DNA of 64,000 bases, taken from positions 219,505 to 283,504 of the forward strand of contig CAZKEF010000003.1 of assembly GCA_964551735.1 (NCBI GenBank), written 5' to 3'. A model generated the notes under the pieces. The model was not told where the DNA came from, made no database searches, and saw nothing but the letters and a program-made list of their open reading frames with translations. A program made the translations under genes and the position numbers. This stretch comes from DAOUAT01 sp964551735. Its GTDB lineage: Bacteria > Chloroflexota > Anaerolineae > CG2-30-64-16. Positions 50,728 through 57,877 of the stretch are shown here, in pieces. The first letter of the stretch is position 1, and every line of letters begins with the position of its first letter.

Positions 50728-53007
50728 TTAGAAGATCGGATCCATCATTAACGCCGGATGCCCCGTGGCTTCCAGGTGCGCCAGCAGGCCATCCACATCG
50801 GTGCAGATGGTCTCGTCCGCGATCTTGTTGAGCAGATCCGGATCGCCTTCGCGCTCACACACGGCGGCAAACTCCGCGGCCATGGTCTGCTTGAGCACGC
50901 TGGACATCCATACGATGCGCTTGAAGCCGCCATCGGACGAGATGAATTTGGGGCTGGTGAGGTAATACTTGCCTACGCCCATCACGCCGGGGGTCTGCAA
51001 GCCGCCGCCGGCCATGCCCGCCAGCGTCGAGAAGGTCATGCCGGCTGGTGTCATGCTGGTGTCCTCGCGGCTTACCACCATCACGCCATTGGCTTCCGGG
51101 ATCAGCATCACGATGCACTCGAAGCAGCCACATGCCGTCATGGGGCTGGTCATGATCGAGTACATGGATACTTCCTCCACTGTCCCGTTCGATTTCTGCC
51201 GCGCGATCTCGTTGAGGCCAACGTAGATCCCCTTCTCCCGGTCAATCATCCGGCCCTTGCGGATCGGTTGGTTGGGCCCGGTGGGGTTGATCTGGTAGGA
51301 GGCCGCACAGTCCAGGTAGTTGTACGCGCCGCACAGCCCCAGGCGCTGCGGGCTCACCAGGCAGATGTGCGTCGGTGCGAACGACTGGCACAAGGTGCAG
51401 GTGAAAAACTCCTCCACCGATTCATCGGTCATGTCAGCCAGCCGGGTATTGCGGTAGTCGTACGCATCGCGCGCCTTCTGCAGCCATTCCGCATGTAGCG
51501 CCGGATCGGTGATGATCTTCACCTGCACCTTATCCACGATGGCGCCGAAATCGGCCATGAAGCGAGCGTGCAGGATATCGCCGAAGTGCTTCAGCGTGAA
51601 ACCCTTGTCGGCCGCGGCCTTGCTGATGCGGATCCAGGTGATGTCGCGCTGGCCAATGTGCTGGATGCCGCTGGCGCCGTTGCAGAAGTAGTGTACCTGC
51701 CGCTCCAGCACCGGCTCGAAGTCCTTCTGCATCTTGCGGCCGGCAACTTCGATCAGCAGACCCAGGTCCATCGCCTTGCCCACAGGCTGATCCTCGAAGC
51801 TGGGGCCGATCACCTCGATCTTGCCGTCCTCGATCTGGTCCATGTCTACCATGCGCAGGTACTCAAACGCCCGGCTGTATTTGCCGCCGAACTCGACGCG
51901 CATGTCAGCCTTGCGGACCACCTCGCCCTCGAACGCGGAGCCGTAGGGCACCGGGATGGGCACCTCGGTCAGTTTGATCTTGACCCCGCGGGTTTCCACG
52001 CATTTCTGCACCAGCTTCTCGGCCCGTTCCAGATCATCCTTGCCCTCGATCTCGTTGAACGGCATGGAGATGACGTGCTCATACGTGGTGACGCCGGTGG
52101 GCAGGATCTGCGGGATGCGGGTGTCCGCGATGACCGGGAAGCCGTAGTTGATCGCGCCGGCCGCGGCCGCGTATTTCAGGTCATCCACTTCGCCCAGCGC
52201 CAGCACGAACGCGAAGACGCGCGCCCGGTTGTAGAGCAGGATATCCTTAGCCTGGCCGCCCTTCATGCCACCGAAGGTCAGCGCCGAGCGGGTGGCGAAG
52301 CCGATGGGATAGATGGCCGACAGCGTATCCATACCGAACGGCACGATGTACGTGTCGTAGCCCATCTCCACCCCCTCTTCCATGAGCTGGTGGATCACTG
52401 AGCGGCCGTTGACGTTGCCGCACAGGAAGATCAAGATGTTGCGCTTTTGGAGCTCGCGTACGATCTTGACCGCCACTTCGTTGCTCTTGGCGCAGCCCAC
52501 GATGGCGGCGAAGCCGGGCATGCGGCCGTCCACCAGTTGGATGCCCCAGGCGCGTAGCTGCACGTCGTCAATGGGGCCGTTCAGCCGGCCGTTGCCGTTG
52601 CCCGCGGCGCCGTCCGGGCTGGTGAAGCTGCCGCTGGCGGCATGGAAGCCGGTCAGAGTCCCTGGCTCCTCGCCGTAAACGAAGCGCACCGCCTCGATGA
52701 TCTCGGCGGCCAGCAGCGTCGCCATGCCGGAGTCCAACGTCTCGCCCAGGTAGGGTGTCCAGCATTGCGTGGTGGGCACAGGATGCAGCAGGTCCTTGGC
52801 GTGTTCCAGCACCGGCGTCAGCTCGCCCAGCCTGGTGATCTCGCGGCCGGTCATGCCCAGGATGGTGGGCAGATAGTATGCTGTGTTGGGGAAAGCCACT
52901 GGCGTCTCCGGCCCCTTCTCGCGCAACCCCTTGCTCAGCAGCTCATCAGCCTCACCTACGATGAGATTCGCGCCACGCATGGCGCGGGTAGCGATGTAAC
53001 GTGACAT
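50728..53007 (-). CDS. acsB: CO-methylating acetyl-CoA synthase, bacterial form
   Basis: 759 aa. It joins CO, a methyl group from the corrinoid protein and CoA into acetyl-CoA at the nickel A-cluster. The A-cluster cysteines lie in CTLCQSFAPTHICLVSP and RLGLCGAYNYLDCAA (about residues 536-570) and in ACGCFECIVMLIPEANG (about 625). Full bacterial length includes the N-terminal CODH-binding domain (MTGREITRLGELTPVLEHAK). It is second in the CODH/ACS run, 95 bp after cooS across a repeat. Confidence 0.97.
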   Translation of the reverse strand: MSRYIATRAMRGANLIVGEADELLSKGLREKGPETPVAFPNTAYYLPTILGMTGREITRLGELTPVLEHAKDLLHPVPTTQCWTPYLGETLDSGMATLLAAEIIEAVRFVYGEEPGTLTGFHAASGSFTSPDGAAGNGNGRLNGPIDDVQLRAWGIQLVDGRMPGFAAIVGCAKSNEVAVKIVRELQKRNILIFLCGNVNGRSVIHQLMEEGVEMGYDTYIVPFGMDTLSAIYPIGFATRSALTFGGMKGGQAKDILLYNRARVFAFVLALGEVDDLKYAAAAGAINYGFPVIADTRIPQILPTGVTTYEHVISMPFNEIEGKDDLERAEKLVQKCVETRGVKIKLTEVPIPVPYGSAFEGEVVRKADMRVEFGGKYSRAFEYLRMVDMDQIEDGKIEVIGPSFEDQPVGKAMDLGLLIEVAGRKMQKDFEPVLERQVHYFCNGASGIQHIGQRDITWIRISKAAADKGFTLKHFGDILHARFMADFGAIVDKVQVKIITDPALHAEWLQKARDAYDYRNTRLADMTDESVEEFFTCTLCQSFAPTHICLVSPQRLGLCGAYNYLDCAASYQINPTGPNQPIRKGRMIDREKGIYVGLNEIARQKSNGTVEEVSMYSIMTSPMTACGCFECIVMLIPEANGVMVVSREDTSMTPAGMTFSTLAGMAGGGLQTPGVMGVGKYYLTSPKFISSDGGFKRIVWMSSVLKQTMAAEFAAVCEREGDPDLLNKIADETICTDVDGLLAHLEATGHPALMMDPIF

Positions 53008-53021
53008 GTATTCCTCCCCTT

Positions 53022-53102
53022 TGAGTAGACAGGGAAACAGGGAGACAAGGAAACAAGGGGGTCTACCTGTCTACTTGTCTACTTGTCTACTTGTTTCCTT
53101 CC
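53022..53102. repeat. Intergenic hairpin repeat between cooS and acsB
   Basis: A purine-rich arm (AAGGAAACAAG, 53047-53057) pairs perfectly with CTTGTTTCCTT (53090-53100). Between them TCTACTTG is repeated in tandem about three times. It could attenuate transcription or protect mRNA ends between the CODH and ACS genes. Confidence 0.7.
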
Positions 53103-55091
53103 TCACCCGTACAACTCCGCCATCTGCGCTTCCAGAGGCTCCTCCAGGAACATCTGGATCGGCACGTCGCCGGATTCGCCGTGGCGGTTCGGATCGTAGG
53201 CGGGCAGTTTCAGCGCTGCGCGCTTCTTGTCAATATGCTCCAGCGTCTTGTTGACGATCTCCTCCGCCTCGACCACGAACTCCAGCTTGCCGCCGAAGCG
53301 TTGCTCCCACTCCTCGGATAGGATGCCGGAGACTGCGTCGGAAAACTCAACGGGGTTGCGCACACCCATGATGACGTAGGCGCCGGATCCCACCGCGTAA
53401 GTGGCGATGGACAGCGCCTTCTCGCTCATCCACTCAGGCGCCAGGCCCACGGCCGGGATGTCGCTGATATCATCGCCCAGGCCGCCTTCGGTGGCCATCT
53501 GGCTCAACACCGTCAGGATTCGGCTGTTATCCACGCAGGAGCCCAGGTGCAGCACTGGCGGGATGCCGATCGCCTCGCACACCTCGCGCAGACCCGGCCC
53601 GACCTTCTCCGGGTCAAGGGCGGTGGAGCCCTTCAAATAGCCGTACTTGCCGGCCGCGATCGCGCCGCAGCCCGTGCTGACGATCAGGACATCGTTCTTC
53701 AGCAGCTCGGTGACGACATCCATGTGGACCTTGTCGTGCGTGAACGCCGGGTTGTTGCAGCCGACGTTGGCGGCCACGCCGCGGATGCGGCCGGTCGCGA
53801 TGGCGTCGTTGAGCGGCCGGAAGGACGCGCGATAGTTGCCGCCCTGCATGTAGGCCAGGTACTCATGGCTGAAGCCGGGCACGACATCCTCGGCCACGCC
53901 TTCGGGGATGCGTGTCTCGCCGCGGTTGGCGTAGTTGTCAATAGCGCGGCGCACGATATCCTTGGCGATATCCATGGCGTGATGCTCGTCAAACTCGATG
54001 TGCGTGGCGCCGGCGATTTTCACCTTAGGGCTGGTGGTGATGACCTCGGTGTGGAAATGCTTAGCAACGTCAACCAGCGACTGCATGATGCACTGCACGT
54101 CCACCACCATCGCCTCGAGTGCGCCGGTCAGGATGGCCAGCTCCTGGGTCAGGAAGTTGCCGGCCGACGGGATGCCTTGGCGCATCATCACCTCGTTGGC
54201 GGTGCAGCAAATGCCGGCCAGGTTGATGCCGTTGGCGCCTTTCTGCTTGGCGTAATCAATCAGCTCGGGGTCCAGCACCGCGGTCACGATCATCTCGCTC
54301 AGGGTGGGTTCGTGGCCGTGAACGATGATGTTGACCTCATCGTTGCGCAGGCAACCCAGGTTCACCTGCGACGACTTGGGGCTGGGCGTGCCGAACAGGA
54401 TGTCGGAGATGTCGGTGGCCCACATGGAACCGCCCCAGCCGTCGGACAATGCGGTGCGCACAGCGGCAGAGAGAATGTGGCTGGCATCCTGGTCGTCGCC
54501 GATGTGCGTACGGTGCAGGATCTCCACCACTTCGCGGTCAATGCCGCGCGGCACCACGCCCTGGTCGCGCCAAAGCTTCTGGCGCTTGGGCGGCGCGGTT
54601 GAAATGTAGCCCAGCTCTCCGCGCTGCTGGCCGAACTCGCTGATGGCTTTGTTGGCCACGTCCAGCGCCACCTCCATCATAGTCTTGCCTTTGGTGGGGA
54701 TGTTGTGCTTGGCTGCCACCGCGTACAGCTTGGCCTCATCACGGATTTGATAGCCCTGGGCTTCCCCTTTGGCAACCGCATGCAGCGTGAACGCCAGGTC
54801 ACGGCCGTGATCGGAGTGCGCTGCCGCGCCCGCGGCGATAGCGCGCGCCAGGTTGCGGGCCGCGATGGTCTCCAGCGTCGCGCCGCAGATGCCTACCTGG
54901 CCTTCTTTGGTGATGCGGCAGGGGCCCATGTAGCAGTTCTTGCAGCATACGCCCGACTGGCCGCTGCCGATGGTGCACGGTTTGTGATCTGCCGCCCGAC
55001 TGAACGAGGTCGAGATGCCCATCAGCTCAGCGTAATCCAACACGTAACACGCGGCGGGGTCAATGCTCGGCGTAATCTTCTGTTTAGCCAT
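53103..55091 (-). CDS. acsA: Carbon monoxide dehydrogenase catalytic subunit
   Basis: 662 aa. It reduces CO2 to CO for acetyl-CoA synthase. The D/B-cluster cysteines lie in KPCTIGSGQSGVCCKNC and YMGPC. C-cluster ligands are present in GCGAIAAGKYG, LHLGSCVDNSRI and the histidine segment VHGHEPTLSEMI. The Ni-type anaerobic CODH is clear; aerobic Mo-type is excluded. The gene is CooS/AcsA. It heads the ACS genes and follows the small metal-binding genes, with a GAGGAGACTTGACTC RBS region. Confidence 0.97.
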   Translation of the reverse strand: MAKQKITPSIDPAACYVLDYAELMGISTSFSRAADHKPCTIGSGQSGVCCKNCYMGPCRITKEGQVGICGATLETIAARNLARAIAAGAAAHSDHGRDLAFTLHAVAKGEAQGYQIRDEAKLYAVAAKHNIPTKGKTMMEVALDVANKAISEFGQQRGELGYISTAPPKRQKLWRDQGVVPRGIDREVVEILHRTHIGDDQDASHILSAAVRTALSDGWGGSMWATDISDILFGTPSPKSSQVNLGCLRNDEVNIIVHGHEPTLSEMIVTAVLDPELIDYAKQKGANGINLAGICCTANEVMMRQGIPSAGNFLTQELAILTGALEAMVVDVQCIMQSLVDVAKHFHTEVITTSPKVKIAGATHIEFDEHHAMDIAKDIVRRAIDNYANRGETRIPEGVAEDVVPGFSHEYLAYMQGGNYRASFRPLNDAIATGRIRGVAANVGCNNPAFTHDKVHMDVVTELLKNDVLIVSTGCGAIAAGKYGYLKGSTALDPEKVGPGLREVCEAIGIPPVLHLGSCVDNSRILTVLSQMATEGGLGDDISDIPAVGLAPEWMSEKALSIATYAVGSGAYVIMGVRNPVEFSDAVSGILSEEWEQRFGGKLEFVVEAEEIVNKTLEHIDKKRAALKLPAYDPNRHGESGDVPIQMFLEEPLEAQMAELYG

Positions 55092-55109
55092 GAGTCAAGT
55101 CTCCTCTTA

Positions 55110-55433
55110 TTATTTCTTGGCATCCCGTGCATCGGTGCGGGTTTGGCGGAAGCCCAGGCGATCCCAGGCAGGATCCTTGCGACCGTCAGCTATCGGCACG
55201 GGCTGAGTGACGACGCCAACGCCGTCGGTGGCAACCGGGTATCCGGCATCTTCCAGTGTCGCCATCAGCGCACCGGGGCTGACAACCGCTGGGTCATAGG
55301 TCAAGGCAACCATGCGGAAGGCTGGGCTGGCGAGCACGTCCTGAACGCCGGCCGTGTGCGTTAAGACATCACGCACCTTCAACGTGTGGTGATCGGCCCA
55401 CAAATTGGGCACGGAGAACTGGATCTTCTCCAT
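55110..55433 (-). CDS. HMA-like small protein upstream of CODH
   Basis: 107 aa from the ATG at 55433 (GGAGGT upstream). The fold pattern EKIQFSVPNLWADHHTLKVR then AGVQDVLASPAFRMVALTYD and LMATLEDAGYPVA resembles a heavy-metal-associated domain. The metal-binding CxxC of that family is missing; the loop reads NLWADHHT with two histidines instead. The tail is hydrophilic. It lies 18 bp ahead of the CODH gene, so a nickel or redox accessory role can be suspected but not shown. Confidence 0.65.
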   Translation of the reverse strand: MEKIQFSVPNLWADHHTLKVRDVLTHTAGVQDVLASPAFRMVALTYDPAVVSPGALMATLEDAGYPVATDGVGVVTQPVPIADGRKDPAWDRLGFRQTRTDARDAKK

Positions 55434-55488
55434 AACGGGCTTACCTCCTTGAGATGAACCATGTATTGAGATTTCAATTGAGCTTTCA

Positions 55489-55665
55489 TTAGGTAGTGGC
55501 AAGCGTTTCTACCCAGGTCAGCGCTGCAATATCGGCGCGATGTTCGAGGTAGATTGCACAGAAGTCACACGTGATGTGCACCGGGGCGCAACAGCACGCG
55601 CTGCCTCGGCATTGCTCCCAACACGATTGGCCGTCCGCAGGCAGCCCACACTCGGAGCAGGCCAT
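55489..55665 (-). CDS. Cysteine-rich 58-aa protein at the head of the CODH/ACS region
   Basis: 58 aa from the ATG at 55665; no clear RBS is seen. Ten cysteines sit in the first 40 residues: CSECG, SCWEQC, SACCCAP, TCDFC. They fit two or more zinc or Fe-S sites. The C-terminal part is a plain helix (IYLEHRADIAALTWVET). I know no family name. Its place as first gene before the CODH block makes a metal chaperone or redox role plausible. The gene could start further upstream at 55743. Confidence 0.55.
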   Translation of the reverse strand: MACSECGLPADGQSCWEQCRGSACCCAPVHITCDFCAIYLEHRADIAALTWVETLATT

Positions 55666-55763
55666 GGTCCAGCCATTCTGCTTGCCGTTACCTGACCTGC
55701 TCGAGAGATCCTGCCTGATCTGCCAACATGTGCGCAAAAACATCGCTCCGGGGGTTCAACAAA

Positions 55764-55800
55764 AACGCCTGCCCGCGCAAAATACGCATGGGCAGGCGTT
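55764..55800 (-). terminator. Intrinsic terminator in the CODH leader
   Basis: On the minus strand AACGCCTGCCC pairs with GGGCAGGCGTT (11 bp, 15-nt loop), immediately followed by TTTTT. It lies about 100 bp before the first small gene of the CODH region, so it either ends the upstream gene or forms an attenuator. Confidence 0.75.
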
Positions 55801-55801
55801 C

Positions 55802-55875
55802 GTCACCTGTTTGCGGGCGCAGGCCCACATCAGCCTGCATCGTTATGACACGGGGCTAGTATGCCAGAAGGTGAC
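55802..55875 (-). promoter_or_regulatory. Nested hairpins preceding the terminator (candidate attenuator)
   Basis: Outer arms GTCACCT and AGGTGAC close a 74-nt region. Inside, GCAGGC pairs with GCCTGC. The same GCCTGC word recurs in the terminator arm, so GCAGGC could pair with either, giving mutually exclusive folds. The ligand or protein is unknown. No known riboswitch consensus was recognised. Confidence 0.4.
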
Positions 55876-55896
55876 AGTGAGAGACAATGATGCGCG

Positions 55897-56271
55897 TCAT
55901 GTTTCATTAGTTCTCACGGGAAAAGGACTCCACTTGTAGGAAGGCCACCAACGAGGCTTGCTCCCACATTTACGACAGACATTCCGCCAAAGATCGTCCT
56001 TACATGGATAACGATGGCCTGTTTCGCACCTCGGGTGCCAAACAGGCAAATCGTCATAACCGCTCCCCAAGATATCACGAGGACTCCTATATGCCGGCAT
56101 CTCCTCTGGGAGCCGCTTGCAGATATGACACCGTCGCTTCTTGTTATGACGGCGCTTCTGCAGGTCTTTCGATACCTTCTCTCGCTGTTGCCTCCTCTCC
56201 TTGGCAATGGCTTTCTTTCGGTCCTCAGTATCGAAGCGTTTGTCAATGCGGTCTTTCCAGCTTGCCTTCAT
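55897..56271 (-). CDS. Basic cysteine-containing protein of unknown function
   Basis: 124 aa from the ATG at 56271 (GGGGAG upstream; a longer start at 56304 is possible). The first 45 residues are a highly charged helix (RKKAIAKERRQQREKVSKDL). The second part has CHICKRLP, then RCETGHRYPCKDDLW and NVCRKCGSKP. That is a probable two-ligand zinc ribbon. It could bind nucleic acid. I do not recognise the family. It ends at the start of the terminator-containing leader of the CODH region. Confidence 0.6.
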   Translation of the reverse strand: MKASWKDRIDKRFDTEDRKKAIAKERRQQREKVSKDLQKRRHNKKRRCHICKRLPEEMPAYRSPRDILGSGYDDLPVWHPRCETGHRYPCKDDLWRNVCRKCGSKPRWWPSYKWSPFPVRTNET

Positions 56272-56414
56272 ATTCTGCTCCCCTGTCTGCCGCGCTCCGG
56301 CCACAGCATATCGTTATGGATACTTGACAGACAGCTGTCACTTTCAGCCCATCCATAGCCAAGGATATGAGGCGAAGGTGCATCGGAGCCTACAGCGCCT
56401 TCGGATCGCCGCCA

Positions 56415-56615
56415 CTACGCTGTCTCGAATTGAAGCATACGCAGCGTCTCCGGCTCAGTGCGCGTGCTCAGCGCCAGCATCTCGACGCCGACGACGTGGC
56501 CCTGTTCATCGAAGTCCAAGATCACGCCAGGCTGAACCTCTTCCGACTCGTAGATCGCAGCATCGGTCAGCCGGAAGTAGAGGGCATCGTTCTCGCGGTC
56601 AATCTTTAGTTTCAT
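56415..56615 (-). CDS. DUF2283 small protein (antitoxin-like)
   Basis: 66 aa. MKLKIDRENDALYFRLTDAA, VQPGVILDFDEQGHVVGVEM and LALSTR mark DUF2283. Its start overlaps the stop of the DUF4258 gene (ATGA). Such two-gene modules are common in bacterial genomes and are often classed as toxin-antitoxin-like. Function of the pair is not established here. Confidence 0.8.
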   Translation of the reverse strand: MKLKIDRENDALYFRLTDAAIYESEEVQPGVILDFDEQGHVVGVEMLALSTRTEPETLRMLQFETA

Positions 56616-56860
56616 ATCTTCCTCAAGCGGCGGTTAAAAAACACAGTTACGATTCGGTTCGGTTGGTAGTGGTCGTCCACAACAACGTGTAGAACGCGCC
56701 CCCGAGCTTCTCCGAGTGTCTTGGTGTAGTGCATATTGTTGTCGTCCGGATGCCTTCGCTTGCGGTCCGGCGAGTTCACAGTACGCCAAACCCACTCCTC
56801 GACGATGTGGCGTTCAGCAAGCATCTCCCTGGCGTGCGATGTCAATTCCGTGTTCGGCAT
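56612..56860 (-). CDS. DUF4258 small protein (toxin-like)
   Basis: 82 aa. The profile SHAREMLAERHIVEEWVWRT, then TVNSPDRKRRHPDDNNMHYT and RVLHVVVDDHYQPNRIVTVF fits DUF4258, a RelE-like fold. It is translated just ahead of DUF2283 with a 4-bp overlap. A toxin-antitoxin-type unit is the usual suggestion. No promoter is apparent beyond the hairpin at 56919-56942. Confidence 0.8.
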   Translation of the reverse strand: MPNTELTSHAREMLAERHIVEEWVWRTVNSPDRKRRHPDDNNMHYTKTLGEARGRVLHVVVDDHYQPNRIVTVFFNRRLRKI

Positions 56861-56918
56861 AGCCGAAGTCCTATCTCAATTATGGCTCTTTGCGGATCTG
56901 TGTGCTTGATGATAGCCC

Positions 56919-56942
56919 GCCGGAGGGTGGAACCCATCCGGC
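56919..56942. terminator. Hairpin between the ANTAR gene and the DUF4258/DUF2283 pair
   Basis: GCCGGA pairs with TCCGGC, with an inner GGG/CCC. On the minus strand it would follow the ANTAR regulator stop by about 105 bp. No long T-run follows, so its role is uncertain. Confidence 0.45.
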
Positions 56943-57048
56943 TACAAGTCGGTAGTGATTCGTTCAAGCAGGTGATTTCTCTTCACAAGACTATTCCCTT
57001 ATTATTTTCGCTGTCTCCCTCAATTGCTTCCTCAGACTGATTATATCA

Positions 57049-57627
57049 CTACAACATCTGATCTGCCAGCACGATCGCCTCCGCGACCTGCGCCAACTTG
57101 CGGTTCGACTCCTGGCTCTGCCGCTGCAGACGGCGAAAAGCTTCCTCTTCGGTCAAGTCGAGACGGCGCATCAGGATGCCTTTCGCCTTTTCGATCACCT
57201 TGCGCGCCTCCAGCGCCTCGCGCAGGTCGGCTACTTCCTGGCGGAGGGCCTGGAACTGTTTGAAACGGGTCAGCGCCAGAGTAATCGCAGGCAACAAATC
57301 TTCCTCGGAGACAGGCTTCATGAGGTAGGCAGAGATGTTCGCCTGCGCGGCGCGTTCAACCAACTGTGTTTCGCTGTACGCTGTCAGGAGGATGATGGGG
57401 ATTGGGCGCGTCTGCGTGATGCGCTCAGCCACTTCGATGCCGTCCATGCGCGGCATCTTGATGTCGAGGATAGCCAGGTCGGGGCGTTGACTGGCGGCAA
57501 GCACAACTGCCTCCTCGCCAGTGGAAGCCTCCCCCACGATCTTGTGACCGAGCGCTGTCAGTTGGGCGCGCAAACTCAACAGGCGGATGCTTTCATCATC
57601 CGCGATCAGGATTCTAAGCGGATCCAC
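57049..57627 (-). CDS. ANTAR-domain response regulator (RNA-binding antiterminator)
   Basis: 192 aa, start GTG at 57627 with GGAGG upstream. The receiver domain has DDES (residues 10-13), phospho-acceptor D55 (AILDIKMPRMDG) and late lysine in YLMKPVSE. The C-terminal ANTAR domain (about 130-190) includes RKVIEKAKGILMRRLDLTEE and AFRRLQRQSQESNRKLAQVA. ANTAR proteins bind paired RNA hairpins and prevent termination. Its kinase partner is likely the GAF-HWE kinase encoded just upstream. The terminator-bearing CODH leader 1.2 kb downstream is a possible target, as inference. Confidence 0.93.
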   Translation of the reverse strand: MDPLRILIADDESIRLLSLRAQLTALGHKIVGEASTGEEAVVLAASQRPDLAILDIKMPRMDGIEVAERITQTRPIPIILLTAYSETQLVERAAQANISAYLMKPVSEEDLLPAITLALTRFKQFQALRQEVADLREALEARKVIEKAKGILMRRLDLTEEEAFRRLQRQSQESNRKLAQVAEAIVLADQML

Positions 57628-57672
57628 AGCCGCCTCCGCGCGGCCTCAGTTGGCTGAGCGCAGATTCTTTGT

Positions 57673-57864
57673 TTACGTCCGGGCCTTGCGCCACCGGCCG
57701 TATTCGCGCTCCAGAATGTCCGCATGTACGCTCTCCTCGTACTGGAACTGCTCCAGGAGCGATTTCAACGCAGGGTCCGTGGCTTCATCTGCTGCCGCGC
57801 CATACTTGGCGTATGCAGCATGTTCTTCGGCAATCATAGCTTTAAAGAAATCATCCCAGTTCAT
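57673..57864 (-). CDS. Mini ferritin-like/rubrerythrin-like single-hairpin protein
   Basis: 63 aa. Two helices with carboxylate and histidine ligands: KAMIAEEHAAYAKYGAAADE and LEQFQYEESVHADILEREY. This is half a ferritin-like four-helix bundle and would need to dimerise, as in encapsulated-ferritin relatives. The position between an ANTAR regulator and its presumed kinase is unusual and suggests an iron or peroxide input or output. Metal binding is inferred. Confidence 0.7.
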   Translation of the reverse strand: MNWDDFFKAMIAEEHAAYAKYGAAADEATDPALKSLLEQFQYEESVHADILEREYGRWRKART

Positions 57865-57877
57865 CGCGTGTCTCCTT

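Noticed and set aside
53022..53102. CRISPR-like short repeats
   Set aside because: The TCTACTTG units have no regular spacers and form a hairpin; no cas genes are near.
55764..55875. Known cobalamin, NiCo, fluoride or THF riboswitch
   Set aside because: I could not match the conserved core of any of these; only the generic attenuator layout is supported.
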